Positions 1 through 7,750 of a DNA stretch of 10,501 nucleotides are shown here, piece after piece. This DNA comes from Chlamydiota bacterium. GTDB taxonomy: Bacteria > Chlamydiota > Chlamydiia > Chlamydiales > JAJFMK01. Positions within the stretch are counted from its first letter, which is position 1; each line of letters starts with the position of its first letter. The notes beneath the pieces were generated by a model. The model was not told the DNA's origin. It worked only from the letters and a program-made list of their open reading frames with translations, and did no database searches. The stretch covers positions 1 to 10,501 of the forward strand of contig JAJFMK010000224.1 of NCBI GenBank assembly GCA_021772215.1. Reading direction: 5' to 3'. A program made the position numbers and the translations under genes.

Positions 1-1
1 A

Positions 2-1561
2 AAAATTCTCCACTGGATTCAAAATGAAGGGGCGGAAGGACTGCAAATTCTCTCTCTTATCGGTTCGTTTGATCCTATAAAGTCCAAAGTAGATGAGGAT
101 CTCCTAACCTCATTGTACAATTTTCTATTCGAAACAAGTGAGCGTCAAGCTCCACTTTCGCGAGAGGAAGTTGAAGAGGTATTGACTCTTCTCTATCCCG
201 AGAAGCCTGAGCTCATTAATGCTGTCTATCCGACTCTGTTGATTAACGATCTCCCCTTTTATTTCGAATCCGACATCAATCAGGCGATTTTAGTTATTAC
301 CAAGGCGCTCTTTCAAAAACATCTCTCCAAATGTGAATCCTTTGAGAAGATTGAATCGATCATTGAAAAGCATGTTAAGCGGTTGATTAGCCAAGATAGT
401 TTAGGCACAACTGGGATGGTACAGGATCTTTCAAGTGAGATTGTTAAAATTTCTCTGGAGACAGTCATCTCTCATTTTGTGGGACAGCTTGAAGAGTTAG
501 ACTTTACGCAGCTGATTGACAGAACGGTTTCAATGCTCCAAGGTAGAATCGCCAAGATGGATAACCTGGGCAAATCACCAATTACCCACCCAAGTTTAAC
601 TAGAGCTCTGAAAGCTGATAGTCCTCTAGACAAACAGGATCAGATCAATGATCATTTAAATCGGGAAGTTTCAACGTTTCTTGCGGATCAGCTTGGTAAC
701 GGGCTTCTGCAGGAGATCTCTACTGATATTTTTGATCGTCGCGCTGCTCTTTTCAAGATTGTGCAGAAAAACCCTGTTCTAACAAATCTACTAAAGTCAT
801 TAATCGACGAAAATGATCCGACCGGTTCGATTAACCGCCTAACACTCCTCTTAGATTTTGCCATCAAAGAAGTAATTACAAAGTTCTCACCGACAGCTGT
901 GCAGCTGCTGCGCGATCAAATTAAGCCGATCCCTCTTCAAAACCTGATTGCTGAGAATTTATTACCGGTGATTACTGAAAAACTCCAAATGAAAAGTGAA
1001 GATGCGCGGCCCAGTAGACCCCATGATAAGACCCAGACTCCTTACGGAACATTAGTCTATGATCTGATCTTTAAGGTGGGCAATCTTACTGCACTTGTAG
1101 CCACGGATAGAGGGGCTAGTTTTTTCGGACTAGACTTCCTTAAACCGACACTCCAGGAAAAAATAGTACAGGCTATTTCTGACTTTAGAGATCCCGATAG
1201 AGGCTATCAAGTCATTGCTGCCTCACTGGCCGACCTCTTTGGTAAGTTTAAAGAGGAGGAGGATGTTCGCAATCTTCTCTTTAAGCCTGGCGCTCCGCTT
1301 GACCGCGCAAGGGTCGATGCGCTGCTTGAGGAGAATTCAAAACCACTAGGGAAGGCCCTAAGAGATATCATCTGCGAATCGCTTCCCACTTTAGGCCCTC
1401 TCTATTTTGACGGCGCAGGAAACAATTTAAGCACAACCCTTGCAAATATTATTAAAGTTCTCTCTTTGGAGGAGGATCAGACGTTAGATGTTCTCTTCCA
1501 TCTGATCGATGAGTTAAAACGTGTACCGAAAAAACAGCCAAACTCCCCTACTAGCCCTTGA
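2..1561 (+). CDS. Unrecognised large helical protein, 3' part only
   Basis: The reading frame is open from the left edge of the window (codons run from base 2) to the TGA at 1559-1561, so the gene begins upstream and about 519 C-terminal residues are visible. A TTG at 113 could be read as a start, but the frame continues unbroken to its left and has no ribosome site there, so the gene is better treated as 5'-partial. The protein is rich in Leu, Ile, Glu and Lys, looks almost entirely alpha-helical, and shows no signal peptide, membrane segment, cysteine cluster or catalytic motif that I recognise. The tail is polar with prolines (ends near KKQPNSPTSP). Its last 41 bases overlap the start of the downstream phosphatase gene, so the two are probably co-transcribed. 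I cannot assign a function; it may be a lineage-specific protein. Confidence 0.85.
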   Translation, partial: KILHWIQNEGAEGLQILSLIGSFDPIKSKVDEDLLTSLYNFLFETSERQAPLSREEVEEVLTLLYPEKPELINAVYPTLLINDLPFYFESDINQAILVITKALFQKHLSKCESFEKIESIIEKHVKRLISQDSLGTTGMVQDLSSEIVKISLETVISHFVGQLEELDFTQLIDRTVSMLQGRIAKMDNLGKSPITHPSLTRALKADSPLDKQDQINDHLNREVSTFLADQLGNGLLQEISTDIFDRRAALFKIVQKNPVLTNLLKSLIDENDPTGSINRLTLLLDFAIKEVITKFSPTAVQLLRDQIKPIPLQNLIAENLLPVITEKLQMKSEDARPSRPHDKTQTPYGTLVYDLIFKVGNLTALVATDRGASFFGLDFLKPTLQEKIVQAISDFRDPDRGYQVIAASLADLFGKFKEEEDVRNLLFKPGAPLDRARVDALLEENSKPLGKALRDIICESLPTLGPLYFDGAGNNLSTTLANIIKVLSLEEDQTLDVLFHLIDELKRVPKKQPNSPTSP

Positions 1562-2372
1562 TATTGATGGCACCTTGACCCATGGTAATGAGCCGATCGA
1601 TCCCACCTTGATCTTATTTTTAGAGCAACAGGTTAGTTTGGGAGTTCATCTCCTCTTTATCACAGGTCGAACCTTCGCCTGGAGCGCCCCCACTTTTGAA
1701 AAGATCACCTGTCCATATGCGTTAGCGGTCCAAAATGGAGCGCTTCTTCTACAGATGCCTAACAGAGAGGTGGTCTACAGAAAACTCCTATCCTCATCTA
1801 CTCTTCCCAAACTATCTGAAATTTGCGCCTCTGAACCGACAGGCGTGGTTGTCCTGTCCGGCTATGAAGGAGAGGATCGATGCTACTATCTAGGCGACCA
1901 ATTTGATAAAGAGCTTTTAGATTACTGCCTCTGGCGAGCAGAAAAAGCTCATGAGACCTGGGTTGCCCTTGAAAGCTTTGAGCAGCTTCCTATATCCCAA
2001 TTTCCCAGCGTCAAATTTTTCGGTGAGGAGAGCTCCTTAAAGCGAATTGTAAGCCAAGTTGAAAGAGAGCTTGATCTCCATATCCCTCTTACGTTTGATC
2101 CCTTTGATAAAAGTTTTCGCGTGGCGCAAGGGACACGTCAAGGTGTTGATAAGGGCGGCGCCCTTTTAGAGTATCAACAGTTGCATCAAAGCTTACAGTT
2201 TTTTACCATTGCTGCAGGGGATGACATTAACGACATCCCCCTGCTAGAAGCTGCCGACCTAGCTGTTGTCGTCGAGGGGGCGCCCAAAGAGGTCGAAGCG
2301 TTAGCAGATATGAGGGCCTCCCCGCCCTCCGAATTGGGGATAATCACTGCCCTTAAGGAGATACTTAAGTGA
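1521..2372 (+). CDS. HAD-superfamily phosphatase (Cof/sucrose-phosphatase type)
   Basis: Predicted soluble Mg-dependent phosphatase of 283 residues. All four HAD motifs are visible: motif I LALDIDGTL with nucleophile D14 and acid/base D16; motif II FITGRT with T48; motif III K211 in VDKGGAL; motif IV GDDINDIPLL with D234, D235 and D238. The segment between motifs II and III (about 75-205) is a large C2-type cap, as in Cof-like, sucrose-phosphate and mannosyl-phosphoglycerate phosphatases. The GTG start is effectively forced: an in-frame TAA lies at 1515-1517 and motif I begins only ten codons downstream, so the gene overlaps its upstream neighbour by 41 bases. It then overlaps folB by 4 bases. 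The substrate cannot be read from the sequence. Its place before two pterin genes makes dihydroneopterin phosphate one possible substrate (inference). Confidence 0.9.
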   Translation: MYRKNSQTPLLALDIDGTLTHGNEPIDPTLILFLEQQVSLGVHLLFITGRTFAWSAPTFEKITCPYALAVQNGALLLQMPNREVVYRKLLSSSTLPKLSEICASEPTGVVVLSGYEGEDRCYYLGDQFDKELLDYCLWRAEKAHETWVALESFEQLPISQFPSVKFFGEESSLKRIVSQVERELDLHIPLTFDPFDKSFRVAQGTRQGVDKGGALLEYQQLHQSLQFFTIAAGDDINDIPLLEAADLAVVVEGAPKEVEALADMRASPPSELGIITALKEILK

Positions 2373-2719
2373 AAATTGGAATTAAAGACTTTAGAGTTCA
2401 ATGTATAATCGGCTGCCTTCCCGAAGAGGAGGAGGCTGAGCAGGAAATTCAATTTGATATAGAGGTAACCCCGCGGCATTCTCACGCAAAAGAGGATCGA
2501 ATTGACGAAGCGGTGAACTATTTAAGTTTAAAAGAGTCTGCAGAAGAGATCGCCAAGCGCGGTAAGTTTCGACTCATTGAAAGCTTAGCATACGCCATCG
2601 CTGATGATCTGCTCGACAAGCTTCCCATCTCTTCAGTCTCAATCGAGATTCGAAAGCCGGCCGTCTTAACCGGCGCCGCTTACGCCTACGCCTCTCTTCA
2701 AAAGGAAGCAGAAAATTGA
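2369..2719 (+). CDS. folB: Dihydroneopterin aldolase
   Basis: Catalyses retro-aldol cleavage of 7,8-dihydroneopterin to 6-hydroxymethyl-7,8-dihydropterin and glycolaldehyde in folate synthesis; cytosolic, usually an octamer. At 116 residues it has the normal length. The family pattern is visible: IKDFRVQCIIGCLPEEE at the N-terminus with the substrate-region glutamates 19-22, VNY with Y51, the LIESLAYAIADDLL helix with E71, and IRKP with the catalytic-region lysine K96. The C-terminus is slightly divergent (AYAYASLQKE, where many members end in a Val-Gly-Val-x-Ile-x-Arg strand). The GTG start has a strong AAGGAG at 2355-2360, eight bases upstream, and overlaps the phosphatase stop by 4 bases. 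The end overlaps the next gene by 4 bases, so translation is probably coupled along the cluster. Confidence 0.93.
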   Translation: MKIGIKDFRVQCIIGCLPEEEEAEQEIQFDIEVTPRHSHAKEDRIDEAVNYLSLKESAEEIAKRGKFRLIESLAYAIADDLLDKLPISSVSIEIRKPAVLTGAAYAYASLQKEAEN

Positions 2720-3414
2720 GCGCTATCCTAGTCACAGGAGGAAGCAGTCCACTAGGTCAAGAGATTGCAAGGCACCTCTACCCTGAAGATGATCAGCCGA
2801 TTGTGATCCAATACCACAAACAAGAAGAGCGTGCCCTGCAGCTGACCGAAGAACTAATTAAAGAGGGGCGGCGAGCTGTCGCTCTCTTTGGGGACTTCTC
2901 GACGCCCCATGGTGCCAAGACTTTTTTAAACCTTTATCAGGATAACTTTCCCTCTACAAAAGCGCTTGTCAATATTGTCGGTCCCTGGCTTGAAGAGGTC
3001 GATATCGCCAAAGGAAGAGAGCTCTTTGAAACCAGCTTCTTCGCTCCTTGTCAAATTATTGAGGCCTTAAGCTCTTCTATTGAAAAAAACGCCGGCGCCG
3101 TCGTTAACATCGGTGTTAGCGGCGTCGAAAAGGGCTTAGGCCACAGCAAAACGCTCTACTATTTTGCTGCCAAGTCTGCGCTCCTTAACAGCACACGAAG
3201 CTTTGCCAAAAAGATGGCCAAAGCGGGCGTGAGGGTCAACATGGTCTCCCCCGGTGTTATGGAGAGTTCAAAAATCAAGCCAAAGAAGAAGATCCCCTTA
3301 GGAAAAGAGACCTCTGAAGAGGAGGTGGCTCGCCTTGTTACCTATCTTCTAAGCGAACAAAATTTGACCCTAACAGGTCAAAATATAGAACTCGATGGTG
3401 GACTATCACTGTGA
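2716..3414 (+). CDS. Short-chain dehydrogenase, FolM/pteridine reductase-like
   Basis: NAD(P)H-dependent oxidoreductase of 232 residues. Seen: nucleotide-binding turn TGGSSPLG (7-14), a beta-strand VIQYHK after the first fold unit, GDFST (59-63), catalytic S135, Y149-x3-K153 (YYFAAKSAL), RVNMVSPG (173-180) and C-terminal TGQNIELDGG. The classical NNAG motif is altered to NIVG (86-89). The GDFST element, the acidic/basic stretch before the C-terminal LVTYLL helix and the TGQ...LDGG end resemble E. coli FolM (dihydromonapterin/dihydrofolate reductase) as I remember it. Adjacency to folB supports reduction of a pterin or folate. A FabG-like 3-oxoacyl-ACP reductase or another SDR substrate remains possible. 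The start is TTG, overlapping the folB stop by 4 bases, with AAGGA at 2702-2706. Confidence 0.85.
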   Translation: MSAILVTGGSSPLGQEIARHLYPEDDQPIVIQYHKQEERALQLTEELIKEGRRAVALFGDFSTPHGAKTFLNLYQDNFPSTKALVNIVGPWLEEVDIAKGRELFETSFFAPCQIIEALSSSIEKNAGAVVNIGVSGVEKGLGHSKTLYYFAAKSALLNSTRSFAKKMAKAGVRVNMVSPGVMESSKIKPKKKIPLGKETSEEEVARLVTYLLSEQNLTLTGQNIELDGGLSL

Positions 3415-4505
3415 AATTTGAACAGACAGGCTGGCTTCACTGCGGCTTAGAGATCCCCCTCTATGAAAATCTTCTCTATATTTTAAAACTCTTAAGGGAA
3501 AGAACTGTTGAAGGACATCTTTTAGCTAAAGAGAAGCTCAACCACCTCCTCCAGTTCCGTGTGGGCGACAATTTCCCTAAAAAGCTTCATGAATTCCCTA
3601 AATGTTATCACAACTGGCAGGTTTTAGATCTTCTTCTTCCCCTATACTGGATCGATTATGAATTTCCGAAATTAGGGTTGAAAGGGCTGGTTGTAGAGCT
3701 GCTGGAAATCTCGCTTAATCTTGATAACCTTCCCCCGGCTGTTGATCTCAAACGCAAAGCCTTGGCCAAGGCAATGGGCAAAGATATTGAGATCTCCTAT
3801 GAGCTAATGAGGGATGAAGATTACCTGTTCAATCTCATTATTGCCCTGCAGCCCCTCCCCCAAAGCGAGAGCGCTAAACTTTGGAGCTACATAGCTGATG
3901 GTTGGTCTGATAATATAATGAGGTATATTGGAGACCGTGGGGCTCAGAGCGGCTATGAAAAAAAACTCTCCCTTCTCGAGCGCTTGTTACGCAAAGAGGA
4001 GCCAAGTGACCCCTCTAGCTTGCCCCTTTTACTAGTCAGTTCTGCCCCGCCAATCACAGGCACTGCTTCCCTCACCTCCCCGGTAGATGAATATTGGGGC
4101 GATGCCGATCAGATGCACAGCTTGGCCCTTTTTCATAAACCTCAAGTTGAGATCCAAGGCAATCTGGCCAGTTATGGCGAGGAGATCCCTCCTCTCGATA
4201 ATATTGATTCTGCCACAGAGCTTAGCCTCTATCTCGATGCCAAAGAGCCGGCAACCTTTACAGTGTCTGGAAAGTCTGTTTCAACATTTGGAATTGGTGA
4301 GCGCTGCCAAATCACTACGCCCTCAAAAAGATTCACTCTCGCCTTTGAATTAGCCTCTGGAGAGGGAGAGTTTCGCGCTCATATACGGCGTGGCAACCGC
4401 CCCACCCAAACCTTAAAAGATGGGGAGGCGTATGACTGGGCTATCGGCCTAAAAACCCTTCGCAGAGACTCCTGCTCACTTAGGTTAACGAGGGACTGTT
4501 CATAG
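3411..4505 (+). CDS. Unrecognised 364-residue protein, helical N-half and beta-rich C-half
   Basis: I do not recognise this family. Residues 1-200 look helical and rich in Leu and aromatic residues (for example HNWQVLDLLLPLYWIDYEFP at 67-86). Residues about 245-360 alternate in a beta-strand pattern with short Gly/Ser turns. No signal peptide, membrane span or nucleotide-binding motif is visible. A helical domain followed by a beta-sandwich-like domain occurs in some carbohydrate-active enzymes, but no catalytic signature backs that reading. The GTG start overlaps the upstream dehydrogenase stop by 4 bases (GTGA), with GGTGGA at 3397-3402 as a weak ribosome site, so it is translated as the last gene of the pterin cluster. 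Its last 26 bases overlap the end of fabI on the opposite strand. Codon use and continuity of the frame indicate a real gene. Confidence 0.8.
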   Translation: MKFEQTGWLHCGLEIPLYENLLYILKLLRERTVEGHLLAKEKLNHLLQFRVGDNFPKKLHEFPKCYHNWQVLDLLLPLYWIDYEFPKLGLKGLVVELLEISLNLDNLPPAVDLKRKALAKAMGKDIEISYELMRDEDYLFNLIIALQPLPQSESAKLWSYIADGWSDNIMRYIGDRGAQSGYEKKLSLLERLLRKEEPSDPSSLPLLLVSSAPPITGTASLTSPVDEYWGDADQMHSLALFHKPQVEIQGNLASYGEEIPPLDNIDSATELSLYLDAKEPATFTVSGKSVSTFGIGERCQITTPSKRFTLAFELASGEGEFRAHIRRGNRPTQTLKDGEAYDWAIGLKTLRRDSCSLRLTRDCS

Positions 4506-5376
4506 CAACGCCCATCGCATGCATGCCGTTGTCAACGTAGTGTGTGACACCTGTGACGGCGGAGCTTAAAGGGCTTAAAAGGTAAAGAGCGCTATTGCCC
4601 ACCTCTTCAGCGCCTAAGCCCTTCTTTAAAGGGCTGTTTGCTTCTGAATAGTCGATCATCTTCTCGATAAAACCAATCGCTTTAGCAGCTCTTGAGGGCA
4701 GAGGCCCTGCCGAGATTGTGTTAACGCGAACGTTCCACTTGCGGCCCGCCTCCCAGGCGAGCATTCTTGTATCGCTCTCTAAAGCCGCTTTGGCTCCACT
4801 TAAACCGCCCCCGTAGCCTGGCACGGCGCGTTCCGAGGCGATGTAGGTTAGACTTAGCACCGAGGCTCCTTTAGACATGATTGGGCCAAAGTTTTGCAGC
4901 AGGCTCACCATAGAGTAGCTTGAAGCGCTCATAGCGGCTAGGTAGCCCTTTCTTGAGGTTTCAAGGAGAGGCTTCGCAGCTTCTGGACCGTTAGCTAGAG
5001 AGTGGACTAAGATATCAATCTCGCCAAACTCCTCTTGAATCTGCTTAGCCACCTCTGAAATGGTGTAGTTGGAAACGGACTTGTAGCGCTTGTTTTCGCG
5101 GATTTCTTCGGGCACATCCTCCGCTTGGTCGAAAGCAGCGTCAAGTGGGTAGACCTTAGCAAACTCCATTTTTGAGCCATTGGGAAGCTTCATCGCCTCA
5201 TCAAATTTGCCCTGGTCGAGCCCCATGGTAAAGATTTTATAGACGGGAGGCCATGTGCCTAATATGATGGTCGCTCCCGCCTCAGCGAGAGCTTTAGCAA
5301 TAGCCCAGCCAAAACCATTATCATCAGCCACCCCGGCGATAAATGCCTTTTTTCCCTTAAGATCAATCGTCTTCAT
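4480..5376 (-). CDS. fabI: Enoyl-ACP reductase (NADH), plant/chlamydial type
   Basis: Reduces trans-2-enoyl-ACP in the last step of each fatty-acid elongation cycle; cytosolic tetramer and the target of triclosan-type inhibitors. The 298-residue form has the features of the long plant/chlamydial branch: AFIAGVADDNGFGW at the cofactor site (11-24), the extra segment after GTWPPVYKIF, HSLANGPE (125-132), and active-site Y178, Y188 and K196 in SLTYIASERAVPGYGGGLSG...K, with eight positions from Y188 to K196 as in plant enzymes (seven in E. coli). The frame is open 23 codons further upstream, to an ATG at 5445, but a GGAGGA at 5380-5385 sits just before the ATG at 5376 and known chlamydial proteins begin at this residue, so 5376 is the start. 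It lies 78 bases downstream of the chemoreceptor gene on the same strand. Confidence 0.97.
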   Translation of the reverse strand: MKTIDLKGKKAFIAGVADDNGFGWAIAKALAEAGATIILGTWPPVYKIFTMGLDQGKFDEAMKLPNGSKMEFAKVYPLDAAFDQAEDVPEEIRENKRYKSVSNYTISEVAKQIQEEFGEIDILVHSLANGPEAAKPLLETSRKGYLAAMSASSYSMVSLLQNFGPIMSKGASVLSLTYIASERAVPGYGGGLSGAKAALESDTRMLAWEAGRKWNVRVNTISAGPLPSRAAKAIGFIEKMIDYSEANSPLKKGLGAEEVGNSALYLLSPLSSAVTGVTHYVDNGMHAMGVAMNSPSLT

Positions 5377-5454
5377 GCATCCTCCGAAATTAAAGACGAA
5401 TGATAGCAGATCTTTTTGAAAAAATCTACGAACGAGATTTCTCATGATTCTGCT

Positions 5455-7677
5455 TTAGCGAATATTTTCTTTTTTGATGCGCTCGATGGCTTGACGCAGG
5501 TCTTTGGCGCCGCTGTCTAGTTGATGGAGAGTGGCGCGGAAGTGAGAGAGGGATGTGGTGGTCTCTTTAGCTACCTGGTTCAACTGAGCGATGGCGCTAT
5601 TGATCTGCTCAGCACCAAGAGCTTGAGACTGCATTCCCTGGTTGACGATATCGAAGCGGTTTGAAAGCGCCTGCACCTGTTCAATGATGGTGTTAAAGTG
5701 GGCAGAGATCGAACCGACCTGCTCACCACCTTTACTGATCTCTTGGGTAAAGTCATCCACCCCTTCAACACTTTGCGAAAGAGCTCTCATAATCTCATTG
5801 ATAATTTTCTCGATGTCTAGCGTGGCAAAGGCGGTCAAATCAGCCAAACGACGAATCTCTTTGGCGATCACGGCAAAGCTTTTTCCATACTCCCCTGCTT
5901 TTTCTGCTTCGATGGCGGCATTAAACGAGAGAAGATTGGTCTGGTCAGCTACCTTGGTGATTGTGGTGATGATGCTGGTAATGTTGTTAGCCTTGTCGTT
6001 TAGAATGGCTAGCTTAGTGGCGATATCTCCAGAGGCCTTCACCATCTGCCTCATCGCCTCACTCATTTCTGTTAAGCTCTGCTTTCCCTTAGAGGCGAGC
6101 TGCGCTGTTCCGTCAGCTACCGAGGAGACCTCATTCATCGTTGTCGCAAAATCGCGACTGGTAGTTGAGATCTCGTTGGCGGTAACTGAGATTTCACGCG
6201 TTGTCGCCTCCTGCTCGGTAATACTCTCCTCTTGCTGTTTAGATACGTCGGAAATTTCAGCGGCGCTAGATGAAAGGTTTGTTGCCAAAGCTCCAATCTG
6301 TCCAATAATATCTGAGAAGGAGGCGGCCATCTGGTTAAAAGAGTGCGCGACGTCACCCATCTCCGAATCGCTATTTTCCACCTCTACACGAACGGAGAAA
6401 TCTCCTGCGGCAAGCTGCTTAATGGCTACTAAGAGTTTGTTTAGCTCTCCAATCATGCCCTCTAGGTGAGCAGCCATCCCATTAAAGGCAAGAGCCAGTC
6501 GCCCTGCTTCATCTTGATACCCCACTTTGGCTCGAGCTGAGAGATCTCCACTGGCAAAACGTTTCGTCTGGTTTTCTATCTCTTCTAGCTGTCCCACGAC
6601 AGTTAGAACAAAGTAGAGGCCAAGACCAAAGCCAAAGAGAGCAATGAGAAGAGAGATCGTTACAGGAATCCAGAGGCCCCAGAGGGTGTGAATTCTCTTC
6701 ACATGCAGTTCCTTATCGGTCTGGTCGATGGCTGCATCCCAAAAAGTTGATGTCACCTCATTAACGTTTTGTCCTAAGGTCTGCAGCTCTTCATTAATCA
6801 GCGAAATGTCTTCAGAGTAAATAACATCGCGGTTGACCCTCTGGATAAATTCCTGCAGTTTTTCGCTAAAGTCTCGAAAAAGGGCGGGCGTGATGTTCTC
6901 TTCGTTTTTTGGGTGGTTCGCCTGATAGATTCGTCCAATTCCAGAAAGGGCCTGATTGAGGCTGTTTTCTAAAAGTGCAAGACTTGAGATCAGCTCATAA
7001 CGGCTTTCGTCTGTGAGCTTCTTCTCGACAACGGCTTCATCGATGAGCTGTAGGATATTGTTGAGGTAGGAATGAATTGCCGGGATTGTAACCATCGTGG
7101 TGCTCATCAAATAGTAATTGTAAAAATCCTCATCGAGCGCCAAGCCTGTCGAATCACCGATCAGATTGATGAGCTGTTTAACATTTTCAAGCAACTCTTT
7201 GTGGGACTCCTCACTAGTGGCGATGTCAATATTGTGGGCACTGCCTTTGAGGTTATCCCATGACTGTAATAATTTATGTGGCTCAAGATGGTTTGCTTTT
7301 TGCAAGGAGATAGGAAAATTTTCCGAGCGAAGCTGATCCCCTAATTCCTGATCGAGGTCTAAAAGCTTTAAGAAATTTTCAGAGATCTCATTGCGCCTAG
7401 ATAAGAGTCTATCTTTAATTCCCTTTTCTCCCCGAATAGAGCGGCGCATTAAACTTCTATGTTCAGGAAGGAAGCGGATGATCTCTCTTAAGGGGCGCTC
7501 AAACTGATTTCCGGCGATCTCAATCTCGATCTCTCTCACATCATCGAGTTTTCGCCCGTAGAATTGATGCAGAAGATAGGTGTAACCTGTCAAAATTAGG
7601 CCAAGAACTATGTAGTACTTCGTGCTCGAAGAGACACGACTCATGAACTTGAACCAAAGGCTCTCCTTGGTCACCAT
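5455..7677 (-). CDS. Methyl-accepting chemotaxis-type receptor, WspA-like signalling domain
   Basis: Membrane receptor expected to control a CheA-type kinase through CheW. Residue numbers count from the upstream GTG at 7686. Domains in order: membrane helix at about 24-42; an extracytoplasmic helical sensor region at about 43-334; second membrane helix at about 336-363; two consecutive HAMP units at about 364-416 and 417-468; then a long coiled-coil signalling domain to 743. The hairpin tip is ADQTNLLSFNAAIEAEKAGE (580-599) followed by FAVIAKEIRRLADLT. The region ATLDIE (621-626) and ALSNRFDIVNQGMQSQALGA (673-692) match WspA of pseudomonads more closely than flagellar receptors. I chose the ATG at 7677 (740 residues) because AAGGGG lies eight bases before it; the GTG at 7686 overlaps that ribosome site. 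No cheA, cheW or diguanylate cyclase gene is in the window. Confidence 0.93.
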   Translation of the reverse strand: MVTKESLWFKFMSRVSSSTKYYIVLGLILTGYTYLLHQFYGRKLDDVREIEIEIAGNQFERPLREIIRFLPEHRSLMRRSIRGEKGIKDRLLSRRNEISENFLKLLDLDQELGDQLRSENFPISLQKANHLEPHKLLQSWDNLKGSAHNIDIATSEESHKELLENVKQLINLIGDSTGLALDEDFYNYYLMSTTMVTIPAIHSYLNNILQLIDEAVVEKKLTDESRYELISSLALLENSLNQALSGIGRIYQANHPKNEENITPALFRDFSEKLQEFIQRVNRDVIYSEDISLINEELQTLGQNVNEVTSTFWDAAIDQTDKELHVKRIHTLWGLWIPVTISLLIALFGFGLGLYFVLTVVGQLEEIENQTKRFASGDLSARAKVGYQDEAGRLALAFNGMAAHLEGMIGELNKLLVAIKQLAAGDFSVRVEVENSDSEMGDVAHSFNQMAASFSDIIGQIGALATNLSSSAAEISDVSKQQEESITEQEATTREISVTANEISTTSRDFATTMNEVSSVADGTAQLASKGKQSLTEMSEAMRQMVKASGDIATKLAILNDKANNITSIITTITKVADQTNLLSFNAAIEAEKAGEYGKSFAVIAKEIRRLADLTAFATLDIEKIINEIMRALSQSVEGVDDFTQEISKGGEQVGSISAHFNTIIEQVQALSNRFDIVNQGMQSQALGAEQINSAIAQLNQVAKETTTSLSHFRATLHQLDSGAKDLRQAIERIKKENIR

Positions 7678-7698
7678 ATATAACACCCCTTCTTGCCC

Positions 7699-7727
7699 TA
7701 TATACCCTTTATAGGCAGAGCAATCAA
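7699..7727 (-). promoter_or_regulatory. Sigma70-like promoter of the chemoreceptor gene
   Basis: On the minus strand TTGATT (7727-7722) and TATATA (7704-7699) are separated by exactly 17 bases. The predicted start point, near 7692, leaves a leader of about 15 bases that contains the AAGGGG ribosome site. The -10 box is embedded in an inverted repeat, CCTATA (7697-7702) and TATAGG (7710-7715), which could be an operator. The promoter lies in the 73 bases between the tRNA-modification gene and the receptor start, so the receptor need not depend on upstream transcription. Confidence 0.6.
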
Positions 7728-7750
7728 GGGGCGATGTAATTAGCTGTTTA

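Noticed and set aside
113..115. TTG start giving a 482-residue protein
   Set aside because: The frame is open to the left edge of the window with coherent helical sequence and there is no ribosome site before this TTG, so it is an internal Leu codon of a 5'-partial gene.
5404..5425. AT-rich dyad (GATCTTTTTGAAAAAATC) between the chemoreceptor and fabI as a fatty-acid regulator site or terminator
   Set aside because: It is an imperfect repeat of A and T runs, does not match a fatty-acid regulator motif I know, and the stem would be too weak for a terminator.
5377..5445. 23-residue N-terminal extension of FabI
   Set aside because: A GGAGGA site precedes the ATG at 5376, the extension has no family counterpart, and the 298-residue form matches the usual chlamydial length.
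5642..6469. 275-codon open frame antisense to the chemoreceptor
   Set aside because: It lies wholly inside the receptor signalling domain on the other strand. Its Ser/Ala-rich composition reflects the reverse complement of a coiled coil, and it has no ribosome site of note.
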